Shown piece by piece: positions 25,050 to 33,328 of a stretch of 38,485 nt of DNA. Below the pieces are notes generated by a model that was not told the DNA's origin, did no database searches, and was given only the letters and a program-made list of their open reading frames with translations. The position numbers were made by a program, and so were the translations under genes. The stretch lies in contig QPIL01000107.1 of NCBI GenBank assembly GCA_003666325.1, positions 1-38,485 on the forward strand, given 5' to 3'. How positions within the stretch are numbered: the first letter of the stretch is position 1; the number at the start of each line of letters is the position of its first letter. This DNA is from Methylococcales symbiont of Iophon sp. n. MRB-2018 (GTDB lineage Bacteria > Pseudomonadota > Gammaproteobacteria > Methylococcales > Methylomonadaceae).

Positions 25050-25891
25050 TTTATTTCTCCAAAATGCTCAATTAAAAAAATAGCCAAACTTGAGGATAAC
25101 CAACTAACAATGCTAATAAGCAGAAACTATTAGCTCATATTTAATCGCTATTTTCCATAATGTCTTTACATAAATCAATTATTACCTGAAAAAAAATCAA
25201 GGTAAAATTTCATATACCCCTACCACATTTTTAATCTCTCCTATGGGAGACATCGTTATGAAAAAAACAGGTACTTGATATAAAAAATATTCAGCAACAA
25301 ATTAAAGAATTTATAATAAATTGCCTATTTTTAAAAATGGTATTGTTTAGAGGACACATCTATGCTTTGGTTAAAGGCTCTACATTTAATATTTATGGTT
25401 ACCTAGATTTGCAGGACTATTCTATTTGCCCCGATTATTTGTTTATCATGCAATGAGCGATGACGAAACCAGTAATGAACGCTTTAAAGTCATGGAGCGT
25501 AAACTATTTTTTTGGCACTATGACACCCGGCATGATACTGACCTTTGTTTTTGGATTGTGGATGATATTTGATTATGCTTGGGTGCTTTATTCTTCTTCT
25601 GGATGGCTATTAACGCTATTCCTTTTATTGGTCATTTATCCTGTCTTTTGCGGAAAATGGTTATTGGACTTTAAAAATAACCGCAACCATCACCCCTATT
25701 TAGTCAACCCTTAAAAACACAACAACCATCTGATTTATAACAATAAATTAACAAAAACCATAGATAAAATAAGCAGTATTTGGTAAAATAACGGCTATTT
25801 CTTGGTCGTTTTGCTTAAAAAGTATGCTAACAAAATAAACCCCAAACACAGGGCAACTAAACCTCTTTCATTCAGAATTATTTGTTGAATA

Positions 25892-26017
25892 GGGTATAAG
25901 ATCCGCCTCACTCCCTCCGTCATTCCTGTATGTTCTAAGCAGGAATCCAGATACTTAAATCTAGATTCCCGATAACAGACTTCGGGAATGACGCGTGGTA
26001 ACAGAGGTTCCAGTTAC
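25892..26017 (-). repeat. Hairpin repeat element, inverted copy
   Basis: Reverse-complement relative of 17926-18051, including the CACTCCCTCCGTCATTCC segment and the two dyads. It keeps the same orientation relative to the adjacent heptad array. Confidence 0.8.
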
Positions 26018-26101
26018 TTTAGTCCTGAGTCTTTAGTCTTTAGTCTTTAGTCTTTAGTCTTTAGTCTTTAGTCTTGAGTCTTGAGTCCTGAGTCCTGAGT
26101 C
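26018..26101 (-). repeat. Heptanucleotide array, 12 units
   Basis: Twelve 7-bp units read on the plus strand as TTTAGTC, CTGAGTC, 6 x TTTAGTC, 2 x TTGAGTC, 2 x CTGAGTC. On the minus strand these are GACTAAA, GACTCAG and GACTCAA, the same family as the array at 17618. Confidence 0.92.
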
Positions 26102-26252
26102 TTTTTAAAGTTTGACTATTTACTATCGCTGGATGAATGAAGTGCCAGCCTTGTTTTTAGTCGGGATTATAATATTGCCTACCGTTAAGCCATTCTAATA
26201 AAAGGATAGCCAAATAATGGAGTAACTTCAGGTCTTTATTTTTGCGCAACCA

Positions 26253-26340
26253 CATAACAAGGCACTGCACTTGACTGCCAAAAGCACCCTTTCGCTACGC
26301 TACACCCTGCTTTTGGCGATCAAGTGAGCTATGTCGTTAG
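26253..26340 (+). other. attC-like long palindrome
   Basis: CACTTGACTGCCAAAAGC pairs with GCTTTTGGCGATCAAGTG apart from a small bulge. Outer CATAAC and GTTAG sit at the two ends, with GTTAGAT fitting the GTTRRRY core. The 88-base layout resembles an integron attC or a REP-like hairpin. No integrase gene is in the window. It separates the hemJ debris from the retron-like segment. Confidence 0.4.
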
Positions 26341-26377
26341 ATTAATGCATGTCAAAAAGTTGCTTTTTACTCTACAT

Positions 26378-26406
26378 TTGTTTATCCAATGAGAAAAGCA
26401 TATAAT
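26378..26406 (+). promoter_or_regulatory. Strong sigma70-type promoter
   Basis: TTGTTT (26378-26383), a 17-base spacer and a perfect TATAAT (26401-26406). Transcription would begin about 26413, directly at the three-hairpin segment. Confidence 0.65.
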
Positions 26407-26412
26407 GCTTCT

Positions 26413-26525
26413 ATGCTAGCGACTAGGAGTATCTCCAGTCAGAAGACTAGCCTCTAACTGGTCTATAGTTATGAATTTAACCTACCTTGGTACTTGCCTA
26501 CTAAGGTAGGTATTAATTTAAGAGA
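26413..26525 (+). ncRNA. Three-hairpin structured RNA, possible retron msr/msd relic
   Basis: Directly after the promoter come three stem-loops: GACTAGGAG-TAT-CTCCAGTC (26421-26440); AGACTAG/CTGGTCT (26444-26450 with 26458-26464, one G-U pair); ACCTACCTT/AAGGTAGGT (26480-26488 with 26503-26511). A structured RNA immediately before a reverse-transcriptase-like start is the layout of retrons (msr-msd-RT). The third hairpin is shorter than a typical msd stem. It could instead be a leader or small RNA. Confidence 0.4.
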
Positions 26526-26527
26526 AT

Positions 26528-26728
26528 ATGTTTATGGTTTCTATATCTAAAAACAGAGATCAAAAATTCAGTATAAGCTTTCAAGAAGCATTTACTTCGA
26601 CATTCCACGATAAAATTAATTTTGAAGACTTTTTGAATATTGATCTTCAAAAAGAATATCAAGAAATCCGTCTAAAAAACAGAATAAACACAGTAAACCC
26701 CTCCAAGATACTCAGAAAACATCGATAA
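26528..26728 (+). pseudogene. Truncated ORF resembling the N-terminus of a retron reverse transcriptase
   Basis: 66 residues. The part FEDFLNIDLQKEYQEIRLKN and the end NPSKILRKHR resemble the region before the RT palm domain in one group of retron reverse transcriptases (pattern FLxIDLxxEYxxIxLxNR...PSKxLRxxH). The frame stops just where the RT core should begin, and no YxDD motif exists downstream, so no active RT can be made. The start is ATG 26528 or 26534. The family call is from memory of the pattern and is uncertain; otherwise it is a small hypothetical protein. Confidence 0.4.
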
Positions 26729-26893
26729 GTAGCCCACTATTTTTAGCAAACACATAAGGCACTAATATAAGCACTATATTAGTATATTTATTGAATATGG
26801 TATTATTTACTATGCTTTACAAAAAGAACAGATATTAGTTTTTGCCGTTTTACACAAAAGTAGAGTGCCAAATAAACATCTGAAAAACAGAAG
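26729..26893. promoter_or_regulatory. Upstream region of the Wadjet-like operon
   Basis: An AT-rich segment. CACTATATTAGTATATTT near 26776 with GAATATGGTATTATT after it resembles 12680-12718, so it is a small repeat or a shared promoter-like segment. TTGAAT...TATGCT could serve as a promoter, but it is weak. Confidence 0.35.
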
Positions 26894-27691
26894 ATGAACC
26901 TTCAGCAATACTTAGATCGAATTAGAGCAGGGAAACCAATAAATTTTTCACGTTTTATTAGTTTATTGCCAGAATCATACAAAACACAAAAACGTGAGCG
27001 ATTTGATGTTACATTGCAGGCACCACAAAAATGGTTGGTAAACTGTTCTTCGGATCTTCTACAAGAACTTGAGGCCTTAGCAGAGCGTCCGACCAATAGG
27101 TTGCAAGCCACTGATATGGGAGATTCACATCGCTTTGCTGTTTCATCTGGTTTTTTATTGGTCTATCATCAGGCATTGACAGATCTGCGACCTGATGTTG
27201 TGTACCTCGAACAAGATAATTATTTACAGCATTTTCAAGCTAAAAAGCGTTTGCTTATTGTTGAAAATGAAGAAAATTTCTTTTTACCTCAATTAATGTT
27301 GAAACTAGCAACAAAATTTACCAAGCAACAAATTGATTTAACAAATACTGATATTGCTTTAGGCAGTGGTGCTCGTGTTACATCAAAACTAGCCCGACCA
27401 TGGTATCAACAATACGATCATATTTTATGTGCATTTGATTATGATGCTGCGGGTTTAAAGATGTATCGTACACTTAAAGCTAATCTAGGCGATCACATTC
27501 AATTTCTTCAACCGCATAACTACAGTAAATACCAACATTGTTTTAAAATGAAGCCAAAAACACAGCGCCAGCTAATGGAGTGCATAAAGTTGGCAGAACA
27601 ATTAGGTTTTGCGGCATTGGCTGCAACAGTACAAAAGCATAAAAAATTTATGGAACAAGAAATACTATTATTGAAGATGGATAATGACTAG
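26894..27691 (+). CDS. jetD: JetD/MksG-like toprim nuclease subunit (compact)
   Basis: The predicted nuclease of a Wadjet-type plasmid-defence system. In Wadjet, JetD cuts closed circular DNA after the SMC complex has extruded it. The 265-residue protein has a C-terminal toprim domain. The glutamate motif is RLLIVENEENFF (about residue 125); LGSGARVTSKLA follows; the metal-binding DxD is in LCAFDYDAAGLKMYRTL (about residue 180). The known JetD proteins are longer (near 400 residues), so the N-terminal arm is short here. The stop overlaps the SMC start by 8 nt. It is the first gene, whereas jetABCD operons place JetD last. The function is inferred from motifs and context. Confidence 0.72.
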   Translation: MNLQQYLDRIRAGKPINFSRFISLLPESYKTQKRERFDVTLQAPQKWLVNCSSDLLQELEALAERPTNRLQATDMGDSHRFAVSSGFLLVYHQALTDLRPDVVYLEQDNYLQHFQAKKRLLIVENEENFFLPQLMLKLATKFTKQQIDLTNTDIALGSGARVTSKLARPWYQQYDHILCAFDYDAAGLKMYRTLKANLGDHIQFLQPHNYSKYQHCFKMKPKTQRQLMECIKLAEQLGFAALAATVQKHKKFMEQEILLLKMDND

Positions 27692-30617
27692 CACCACGGA
27701 TACGATAAAAATAAAACGCTTAGTATTGGTTGATTCGGCAGGATTTTGTTTTATTGAGATCCCCATTGATCGTCATGCAATCTTATTGGGTAAGGGTAAT
27801 ATTGGTAAATCAAGCTTACTTAATTCATTACGTCTTTTTTTATTACCCGAACATAACTTCCATAAAAGCCGCGTTAAATTTGCTTTTAAAAAACCTAAGA
27901 AGAATGACTATTACAGCAATGATGATAGTTACAGACACTATTTTCCCAGTACCCAAAGCTTTTTAATTTTAGAAAGTGAAAATGAAGCGGGCACACATTG
28001 CCAGATCCTGTATAAAACCAAAAATTTAAGTTATGGACGTATTTTTACGCCTTTTCCTTTTGATGATATCCGTCACTTTTTTTGGGATGGGGCTGGGGGT
28101 GGCGATGATGGCATTGGTGTAGCCGTAGCAGAATTATCCATTGCCCATATTAAAGATAGTTTGAAAAAATTATCTTCTAAAACGGAGGTGATAAGTGACC
28201 CCGCTAAGTTACGCAGAACTCTTTATGCTGAGCCGAATGAGTTGTTGGATAGTGATACCACCCGCTATTGTTTAGTGCCATTACATAAGGTTAATGATGA
28301 CAATATTGAATCATTAAGGGCATTAATTTTATTGTTATTTGAAATGGATGCTAGTGCTGAATCTATAGCACAGGCCTTGGCTAATATTATTGAATCTGGT
28401 AAAAAAACAACAGATGATATTTTAGATTTTGATATTGATGCTTTTTTAGCCACACATGAGGATTTAAAAAAACAACAAAGCCATATTGTTGAATTACACA
28501 ATTTACAGCCTGAATTTAAAAAATTATCAACAGAACATGGCACTTACCTTAAATTGAGCGAAACAGATAAGACGTATATCACGCTTAGCCAGTCAGTATT
28601 AATACAAGAACAAATACTTAAAAAAGAAGCATTAGAGAGTGCAGATAAATTTAATCAAGAAGAAAAAAATAAGATAAAGCATAAAAATGAATTGCAACAA
28701 ATTAAAGAAGAATTAATTGCAGAAAGAAGAGCATTAAAAGACAGTAAAGCACGAAGAAGAACTCAAGATGAAATACTGTTTAAGGTAAAGATTTTACGCG
28801 CTCAGTATCCCGACCCTAATTACAGTTTGGGTGAAATAAAAGCGGATTTACAACAATATATAGAACAAATAACACAACAGTTAAATGCTTTACAGAACAC
28901 AGAAGATAATCTTAAATTAAAGCAAACTTTGGAAGAAAAGATACAGAAAGTTAAAGCAGAAATATCACCGATTAAACAATTCTTAGAAAATAAAGAATTT
29001 CAGTTATTTGAACAGTTACCTCAACAAGCAAGTAGCGTATTATCTGCATTAAATAAAGATCTTCTAATGACCAATCCACACCGAAAAATTACCGAAGATG
29101 AACTTTCAGGAATTACGGGGTTTACCTCTTTATTTGAAGATGATGGTGACGTTATTAAGTGGTTTAATCAGAATTTTTCCAAACAAATAGGTAATGTGGG
29201 CGAAGATTTACAAAAAAAACTGTCAGATATTCAAGCCGAACTTCATGGGTATGAAAAAACATATAAAAATATCAGTATCGAAAAAGATGCCATTAGTCAG
29301 AAAAAAGAGATAGATACCCTCAAAAAGAAACGAAATGCATCTGAGAGCGATATTGCTAGCCTTGATAACAACCCTACCCTTTCACTGTGTGAACAAGAGC
29401 AACAAAATTGTACCCAGTATGAAACAGCAATAGAGAAATTGAATGGCAAGCAAGCAAAACTACAAATTATATTTGAACAGTCACAATCTGAATTAGTAAA
29501 ACTAGAACAAATAAGGGATGAGAAAGACAAGGCAGTCGGTGACTTAAATCGCTGTAAGCGGGATTTAAGTCGACTAGAAATGCCTTATCCAAGGTTAAAA
29601 CTGGTTTGCCATGACTCTGTTAAGGCAGATCAAAGCGTTAATGTTACACAAGAGGATGTGGAGCAGCTTGGGGATGACTTGCGAGAGTTTGATCGGCTAC
29701 GAAATCATATTAAAGCAGAATTGAAAGACTGGCAGCGCCGTGATTTTATTAATGAGCCAGAACTACTTTCTCAATCACCCGATGATCATATAATCGAAAA
29801 TAGCATTAAGCAATTACGCGAACTATTTAATGATTTAGCTAATATTGAAAAAGCATACGATGATTCTTTACATAGACATAATGAATCTGTTGCTAGTTAT
29901 GCCAAAATATTACGCGATAATTATGACAATATTCGTCGCTTTGAATCTAGTATAAACCGAGAATTAAGTGCGGTTACAATCAATGATTTAACAGAGATAA
30001 AAGCGACCATTGCCGTGCATCCTAAATTTAGACATTTAGTAGATGAAGTCAATAAGCTAGATGAGCATAGTGGTGATATGTTATCAGATCAGTTTTATGA
30101 ACGATTAAAAGCATTTGTCGAGACCTTTTTTAAAGATGACGATGCTAAGTTGACGATGGATAAAATAATAACCAATTTAGAATACAAAACCAAAAAAGAA
30201 CAAGATGATGCTATGCAAGATACGGCACAATCTATGTCTACAACCGTGTTGATTAATTTAGAATTGGTTAAAATACTGCTTAAACGTGTTATTCCTAGAG
30301 GAATTAGACTAGAAATGCCACTGATATTTGATGAGGCAGCAGATATTAATATCGACCAATTTGATTGGATTTTACCCAATTTATCGCAAGCAGGCTTTAG
30401 CTTATTTGCAGCGGCAACGCATAGTGTTAGCACTGAACTCATCCACAAAATTGGTGTGCATTTTTCAGTGGACGAAATGATGACCAGCCAACCTTATGAC
30501 AGTAAACGAACACTGGTGTATTGGAATGGTGGTGAGGGCTTTGAGCCATCAGGATCGGCTAACTTGATGGATCTTGCATTGGCCGATCAGACTGATTTGC
30601 TTAATCAGTATGGTTAA
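27684..30617 (+). CDS. jetC: JetC/MksB-like SMC ATPase
   Basis: The motor subunit of a condensin-like complex. The 977-residue protein has an N-terminal ATPase half with the P-loop GKGNIGKSS (residues 36-44). Two long coiled coils (about 265-410 and 505-650, rich in K, E, Q) flank a hinge-like region (about 430-500, PHRKITEDELSGITGFTSLF). The C-terminal ATPase half has Walker B PLIFDEAADIN (about residue 885) and an H-loop-like AAATHS. The usual ABC signature is not standard; QSMSTTVLI occupies its place. It is shorter than many JetC or MksB proteins. It overlaps the gene before by 8 nt and the gene after by 8 nt. Confidence 0.8.
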   Translation: MTSTTDTIKIKRLVLVDSAGFCFIEIPIDRHAILLGKGNIGKSSLLNSLRLFLLPEHNFHKSRVKFAFKKPKKNDYYSNDDSYRHYFPSTQSFLILESENEAGTHCQILYKTKNLSYGRIFTPFPFDDIRHFFWDGAGGGDDGIGVAVAELSIAHIKDSLKKLSSKTEVISDPAKLRRTLYAEPNELLDSDTTRYCLVPLHKVNDDNIESLRALILLLFEMDASAESIAQALANIIESGKKTTDDILDFDIDAFLATHEDLKKQQSHIVELHNLQPEFKKLSTEHGTYLKLSETDKTYITLSQSVLIQEQILKKEALESADKFNQEEKNKIKHKNELQQIKEELIAERRALKDSKARRRTQDEILFKVKILRAQYPDPNYSLGEIKADLQQYIEQITQQLNALQNTEDNLKLKQTLEEKIQKVKAEISPIKQFLENKEFQLFEQLPQQASSVLSALNKDLLMTNPHRKITEDELSGITGFTSLFEDDGDVIKWFNQNFSKQIGNVGEDLQKKLSDIQAELHGYEKTYKNISIEKDAISQKKEIDTLKKKRNASESDIASLDNNPTLSLCEQEQQNCTQYETAIEKLNGKQAKLQIIFEQSQSELVKLEQIRDEKDKAVGDLNRCKRDLSRLEMPYPRLKLVCHDSVKADQSVNVTQEDVEQLGDDLREFDRLRNHIKAELKDWQRRDFINEPELLSQSPDDHIIENSIKQLRELFNDLANIEKAYDDSLHRHNESVASYAKILRDNYDNIRRFESSINRELSAVTINDLTEIKATIAVHPKFRHLVDEVNKLDEHSGDMLSDQFYERLKAFVETFFKDDDAKLTMDKIITNLEYKTKKEQDDAMQDTAQSMSTTVLINLELVKILLKRVIPRGIRLEMPLIFDEAADINIDQFDWILPNLSQAGFSLFAAATHSVSTELIHKIGVHFSVDEMMTSQPYDSKRTLVYWNGGEGFEPSGSANLMDLALADQTDLLNQYG

Positions 30618-32022
30618 GAAGTTTAATACCCATACCACGGTAAAAATACTGTTTGACCATTCTGCTGTGATGTTTGATTGCATTGAGCAGATGGACGAGC
30701 AAAAAGAGATATTTATTCGTGAATCTCAATTTATAAGCAGGCTGAAACGCCACCTAAAAATAACGCCGCAAGAACAGCAACAACGTCTTAGAATTGCGTT
30801 TAAGACTGACCACTTATTTCAATGTCAGATCATTGCAGATGTCAGCTCTGTCGGGGGTGATCGCCATCTTATTTTTCAAGATGAAGTGATCAGCCTTTTT
30901 CGTCTCTGCAAAGCATCGCTACACCAAGAACTAACGGATTCACGCTTGCGTAGCCATTTAGAGAGTTTACGTTCGGTAAAACAACGGCTAGATGACTTAG
31001 CGGTGTTTGATGAGCAGGATTTTAATCATACTGAAATAAAAGATGACTTACTTAAACAGCTTAGTGATATTTATGGTTTATTAAGAAAAAATATTTTCTC
31101 TATGGAGAAAATGAACCAAAAATTAGAAGATATGACGGCGCAAGCAAGTCGGCAACAAGGTGATTTTAGTGACTATCGACAACAGATGTTTGAACATATA
31201 AGCCATATTTATGAGCGAAGGATTAAACCGACATTATCATTTTTGAATGAGACAATACGGCTAAATGATGGAGCTAATTTATTTTCAATTATTGATGATT
31301 GTATAACGATAATGGACAATCGAGGGCAAGCCGATACAGCACATCAAATATCTTTGTTCTCAATGAGTTTAACTAATATTGTCAAGCCTATTAACCGTTT
31401 ATCTGATGAAGCTGAACGATTTTTGAAAAAAACGCGACAGGGAATTTTAGAATCAAACGCAATGGAGGCAGCCTATCAAACCTTATTAAATAGCCACCTG
31501 CAAACCCAAACTGAAAATATGGCTCGAAAATATATGGAAAAAGGCTGGGCAAAACAGACAAAATTTGCCATGGGGCTAAAACAACAAAATAGACCTAGAA
31601 CGTATCGGCTAGGTCATTCGACTTCTTATATTGCTAATTTCCATAATGAAGTAGCATTACGGCTTGATGATCTTAAACTATTTAAACTTACGCTACCTGC
31701 ACAAGGTCAGGCAACAAAACAAAACTCAAGCAAACAAAGAATGGAGCGAGCAGACACAATATATCGCTTATTATCAAAGATGCGCTTTAGAGACACAAAT
31801 GATTTTACTGTGATGATGCATTGCCGCATTGAACCCCACTTTGATGATTACCAGTTTACTGACTTACTGACGGCTATTTTTCATTTATCCCATCAGTATA
31901 AAAAAGATAATGCAGGATTTAAGTTAGTAACAACGAACAAAAGACAACAAATCCAATATAGAGATGAGGCTTATATCTATCGAATAAAACGATTAGAGTT
32001 AATGGGGAGTCACGGTGAGTAG
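30610..32022 (+). CDS. jetA: JetA/MksF-like kleisin subunit
   Basis: A 470-residue, mostly alpha-helical protein. I start at ATG 30610 (MVKKFNTHTTVKILFDHSAVMFDCIEQ), which overlaps the SMC stop by 8 nt. The frame upstream to 30574 lies in the SMC gene and is rejected. The N-terminus resembles a winged-helix kleisin head. A helical middle (about 105-330) follows, and a C-terminal domain from about 385 (YRLLSKMRFRDTNDFTVMMHCRIEP). It should bridge the two SMC heads. Assignment rests on position, length and predicted helicity more than on sharp motifs. It overlaps the last gene by 8 nt. Confidence 0.65.
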   Translation: MVKKFNTHTTVKILFDHSAVMFDCIEQMDEQKEIFIRESQFISRLKRHLKITPQEQQQRLRIAFKTDHLFQCQIIADVSSVGGDRHLIFQDEVISLFRLCKASLHQELTDSRLRSHLESLRSVKQRLDDLAVFDEQDFNHTEIKDDLLKQLSDIYGLLRKNIFSMEKMNQKLEDMTAQASRQQGDFSDYRQQMFEHISHIYERRIKPTLSFLNETIRLNDGANLFSIIDDCITIMDNRGQADTAHQISLFSMSLTNIVKPINRLSDEAERFLKKTRQGILESNAMEAAYQTLLNSHLQTQTENMARKYMEKGWAKQTKFAMGLKQQNRPRTYRLGHSTSYIANFHNEVALRLDDLKLFKLTLPAQGQATKQNSSKQRMERADTIYRLLSKMRFRDTNDFTVMMHCRIEPHFDDYQFTDLLTAIFHLSHQYKKDNAGFKLVTTNKRQQIQYRDEAYIYRIKRLELMGSHGE

Positions 32023-32605
32023 TAATGATTTTGATTTGATAACAATAGCGGATAGTACAGCAATTTATCGTGATCTAGCAGCAGGAAAGATTATACCGAA
32101 ACAGCTTTATCACGATTTAAAGTCGGAGCTGATAGATAATATAAAGTACACCTTGCTTTTTAAACATCAATCTCATTTTTATCAACTATACCAACACATA
32201 GGTTTTGAACTGGTTTTAGATGAATCAGGTGCGTTCTTTTATATTAAAGATGCACAAGACCTTGAGAATAATGAAGCGGATGAAAATGCCTTTAAAGTGC
32301 AAGTTATTTTAATGTTACTGGGTCGGTATTATGCTCGCTCAGGACGAGATATTGAGAATATAGGCAAAATTGATTTAGGTATTAATACGGATGATTTGAA
32401 AGCATTATCTCAAAATAATGAATACTCAGATATTCTTAGCACCACAAAACTATCAGGTGGCTGGGATAAAGCGTTGGAGTTTTTAAGTGCCAGGAATTTT
32501 GCTCATAAAACAGGATCTGATCGCTATTTTCTCAATTTGGCAGGCATGTCATTTTTGTATAAATTGGTTGACGAATATAAAAATAGCGTGTCAGAAGAAA
32601 GCTAA
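32015..32605 (+). CDS. jetB: JetB/MksE-like accessory (kite) subunit
   Basis: A 196-residue protein starting at GTG 32015 inside the end of the kleisin gene. The DUF4194/MksE-like pattern is present: an early helical part (AAGKIIPKQLYHDLKSELI), GFELVLDESGAFFYI (about residue 66), VQVILMLLGRYYARSG (about 96) and a C-terminal winged-helix end (LEFLSARNFAHKTGSDRYFLN...LYKLVDEYKN). MksE/JetB dimers bind the kleisin. It is the last gene; a heptad array begins 33 bases after the stop. Confidence 0.7.
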   Translation: MSSNDFDLITIADSTAIYRDLAAGKIIPKQLYHDLKSELIDNIKYTLLFKHQSHFYQLYQHIGFELVLDESGAFFYIKDAQDLENNEADENAFKVQVILMLLGRYYARSGRDIENIGKIDLGINTDDLKALSQNNEYSDILSTTKLSGGWDKALEFLSARNFAHKTGSDRYFLNLAGMSFLYKLVDEYKNSVSEES

Positions 32606-32637
32606 ACCAAAAACCACCCCTTATCAGCCTAAAAAAG

Positions 32638-32679
32638 GACTCAGGACTCAGGACTAAAGACTAAAGACTAAAGGCTAAA
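32638..32679 (+). repeat. Heptanucleotide array, 6 units
   Basis: GACTCAG twice, GACTAAA three times, GGCTAAA once. It is the third and smallest member of the family seen at 17618 and 26018; here no hairpin element follows. Confidence 0.88.
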
Positions 32680-32703
32680 GGATTCTTGATTTTTGATTAG
32701 TTC

Positions 32704-32775
32704 TGGTGCGTGGAACGCACCCTACGGATCTGCCCACGCACCAAAACTTAGAAGTAGGGTGCGTTCCACGCACCA
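32704..32775. repeat. 22-bp perfect inverted repeat hairpin
   Basis: TGGTGCGTGGAACGCACC plus CTAC (32704-32725) is complementary to 32754-32775. Each arm also folds on itself (GGTGCGT/ACGCACC). It resembles the abundant GTAGGGTGCG-type intergenic repeats of other bacteria. It may terminate the defence operon. Confidence 0.8.
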
Positions 32776-32803
32776 AAACTACTGGGGATAACCTTAGAAG
32801 TAG

Positions 32804-32962
32804 TATTACATTGCAAGGGTTCAATTTAATCGAAGCGAGTGCTGGAACGGGCAAAACTTCAATCTGTCCCTATTGTTCTCAGGCCTAGATTTAATCAAAG
32901 TAACTGCCAACCCTCAAGAAGTGTTGGATGTTATGCTGGAACATTGGGAATGGAATAAGTAG
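32804..32962 (+). pseudogene. recB N-terminal fragment fused to an unrelated 3' remnant
   Basis: The frame LQGFNLIEASAGTGKTS (about 32808-32860) is the RecB/UvrD-type Walker A found at the very start of exonuclease V beta chains. It then leaves the family. From about 32864 another frame reads LSLLFSGLDLIKVTANPQEVLDVMLEHWEWNK and stops at 32960-32962; I do not recognise its source. Two gene scraps joined by deletion, with no function expected. Confidence 0.6.
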
Positions 32963-33063
32963 CAAAGACTTCAAGACAAAAAAATCAGTTTAGCTCCTTA
33001 CATTTTTTCTGTTATTATTCAAATGTTGTATAAAAATAATAACAATTTATACGGTCAAATATT

Positions 33064-33291
33064 ATGCCTCAATGTGCTTTTTGTGGAAAAAAAGAAGAAA
33101 AAGACACACCTTTATGTCATTCATGTGGGGCAATGCGCTACCCTGTGGAAAAAAAATATTCTACAGAAATCAGCCCTCAAGATAAATTAAAATTGTCTGC
33201 TGCTGTCGTTGCAGCTATTGTTACACCAGGTTCTTTAGTTTTTTTAGCGTTAGCGGGAGCCAATCATTTCAATAAAAAAAACAAAAAATAG
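33064..33291 (+). CDS. Small zinc-ribbon membrane protein
   Basis: 75 residues. An N-terminal zinc ribbon (CAFCGKKEEKDTPLCHSCG, four Cys in residues 4-22) is followed by one hydrophobic helix (AAVVAAIVTPGSLVFLALAG) and a lysine-rich tail. Likely membrane-anchored with the zinc ribbon on one face. The family function is unknown. Start ATG 33064 has an AT-rich leader; gene-like composition supports it. Confidence 0.65.
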   Translation: MPQCAFCGKKEEKDTPLCHSCGAMRYPVEKKYSTEISPQDKLKLSAAVVAAIVTPGSLVFLALAGANHFNKKNKK

Positions 33292-33328
33292 CCCTCCAAT
33301 CCTTTAAATACATTCACCCACTCATTTT

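Larger units (their letters stand above)
25703..26116. mobile_element. 414-bp non-autonomous element with terminal inverted repeats
   Basis: Left end GTCAACCCTTAAAAACAC and right end complement GTCAAACTTTAAAAAGAC match in 14-15 of 18 positions. TATTTA flanks both sides (25697-25702, 26117-26122). Removing the element and one TATTTA restores the hemJ-like sequence. Inside are the inverted hairpin element (25892-26017) and a 12-unit heptad array (26018-26101). It has no transposase, so it must be mobilised in trans. Confidence 0.75.
25212..26219 (+). pseudogene. Degenerate duplicate of the redoxin tail and hemJ, split by a mobile element
   Basis: Positions 25212-25696 and 26117-26219 repeat 23652-24264. 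The redoxin end has lost bases. The hemJ copy has an early TAG and indels near 25407, an extra T in the run at 25508, and a 9-base loss near 25610. It is interrupted at 25703-26116 by the TIR element; the hemJ 3' end (YYRWMNEVPALFLVGIIIL) resumes after it. It cannot make a full HemJ. An 84-codon open stretch (25460-25714) is a leftover of the copy. Confidence 0.9.

Noticed and set aside
25460..25714. Functional second HemJ
   Set aside because: The copy lacks its N-terminus, has indels and is interrupted by an element; the open stretch is a leftover.
32706..32888. 60-residue ORF as a gene
   Set aside because: Its first half is the translated hairpin repeat; only the recB-like Walker A part is real gene debris.
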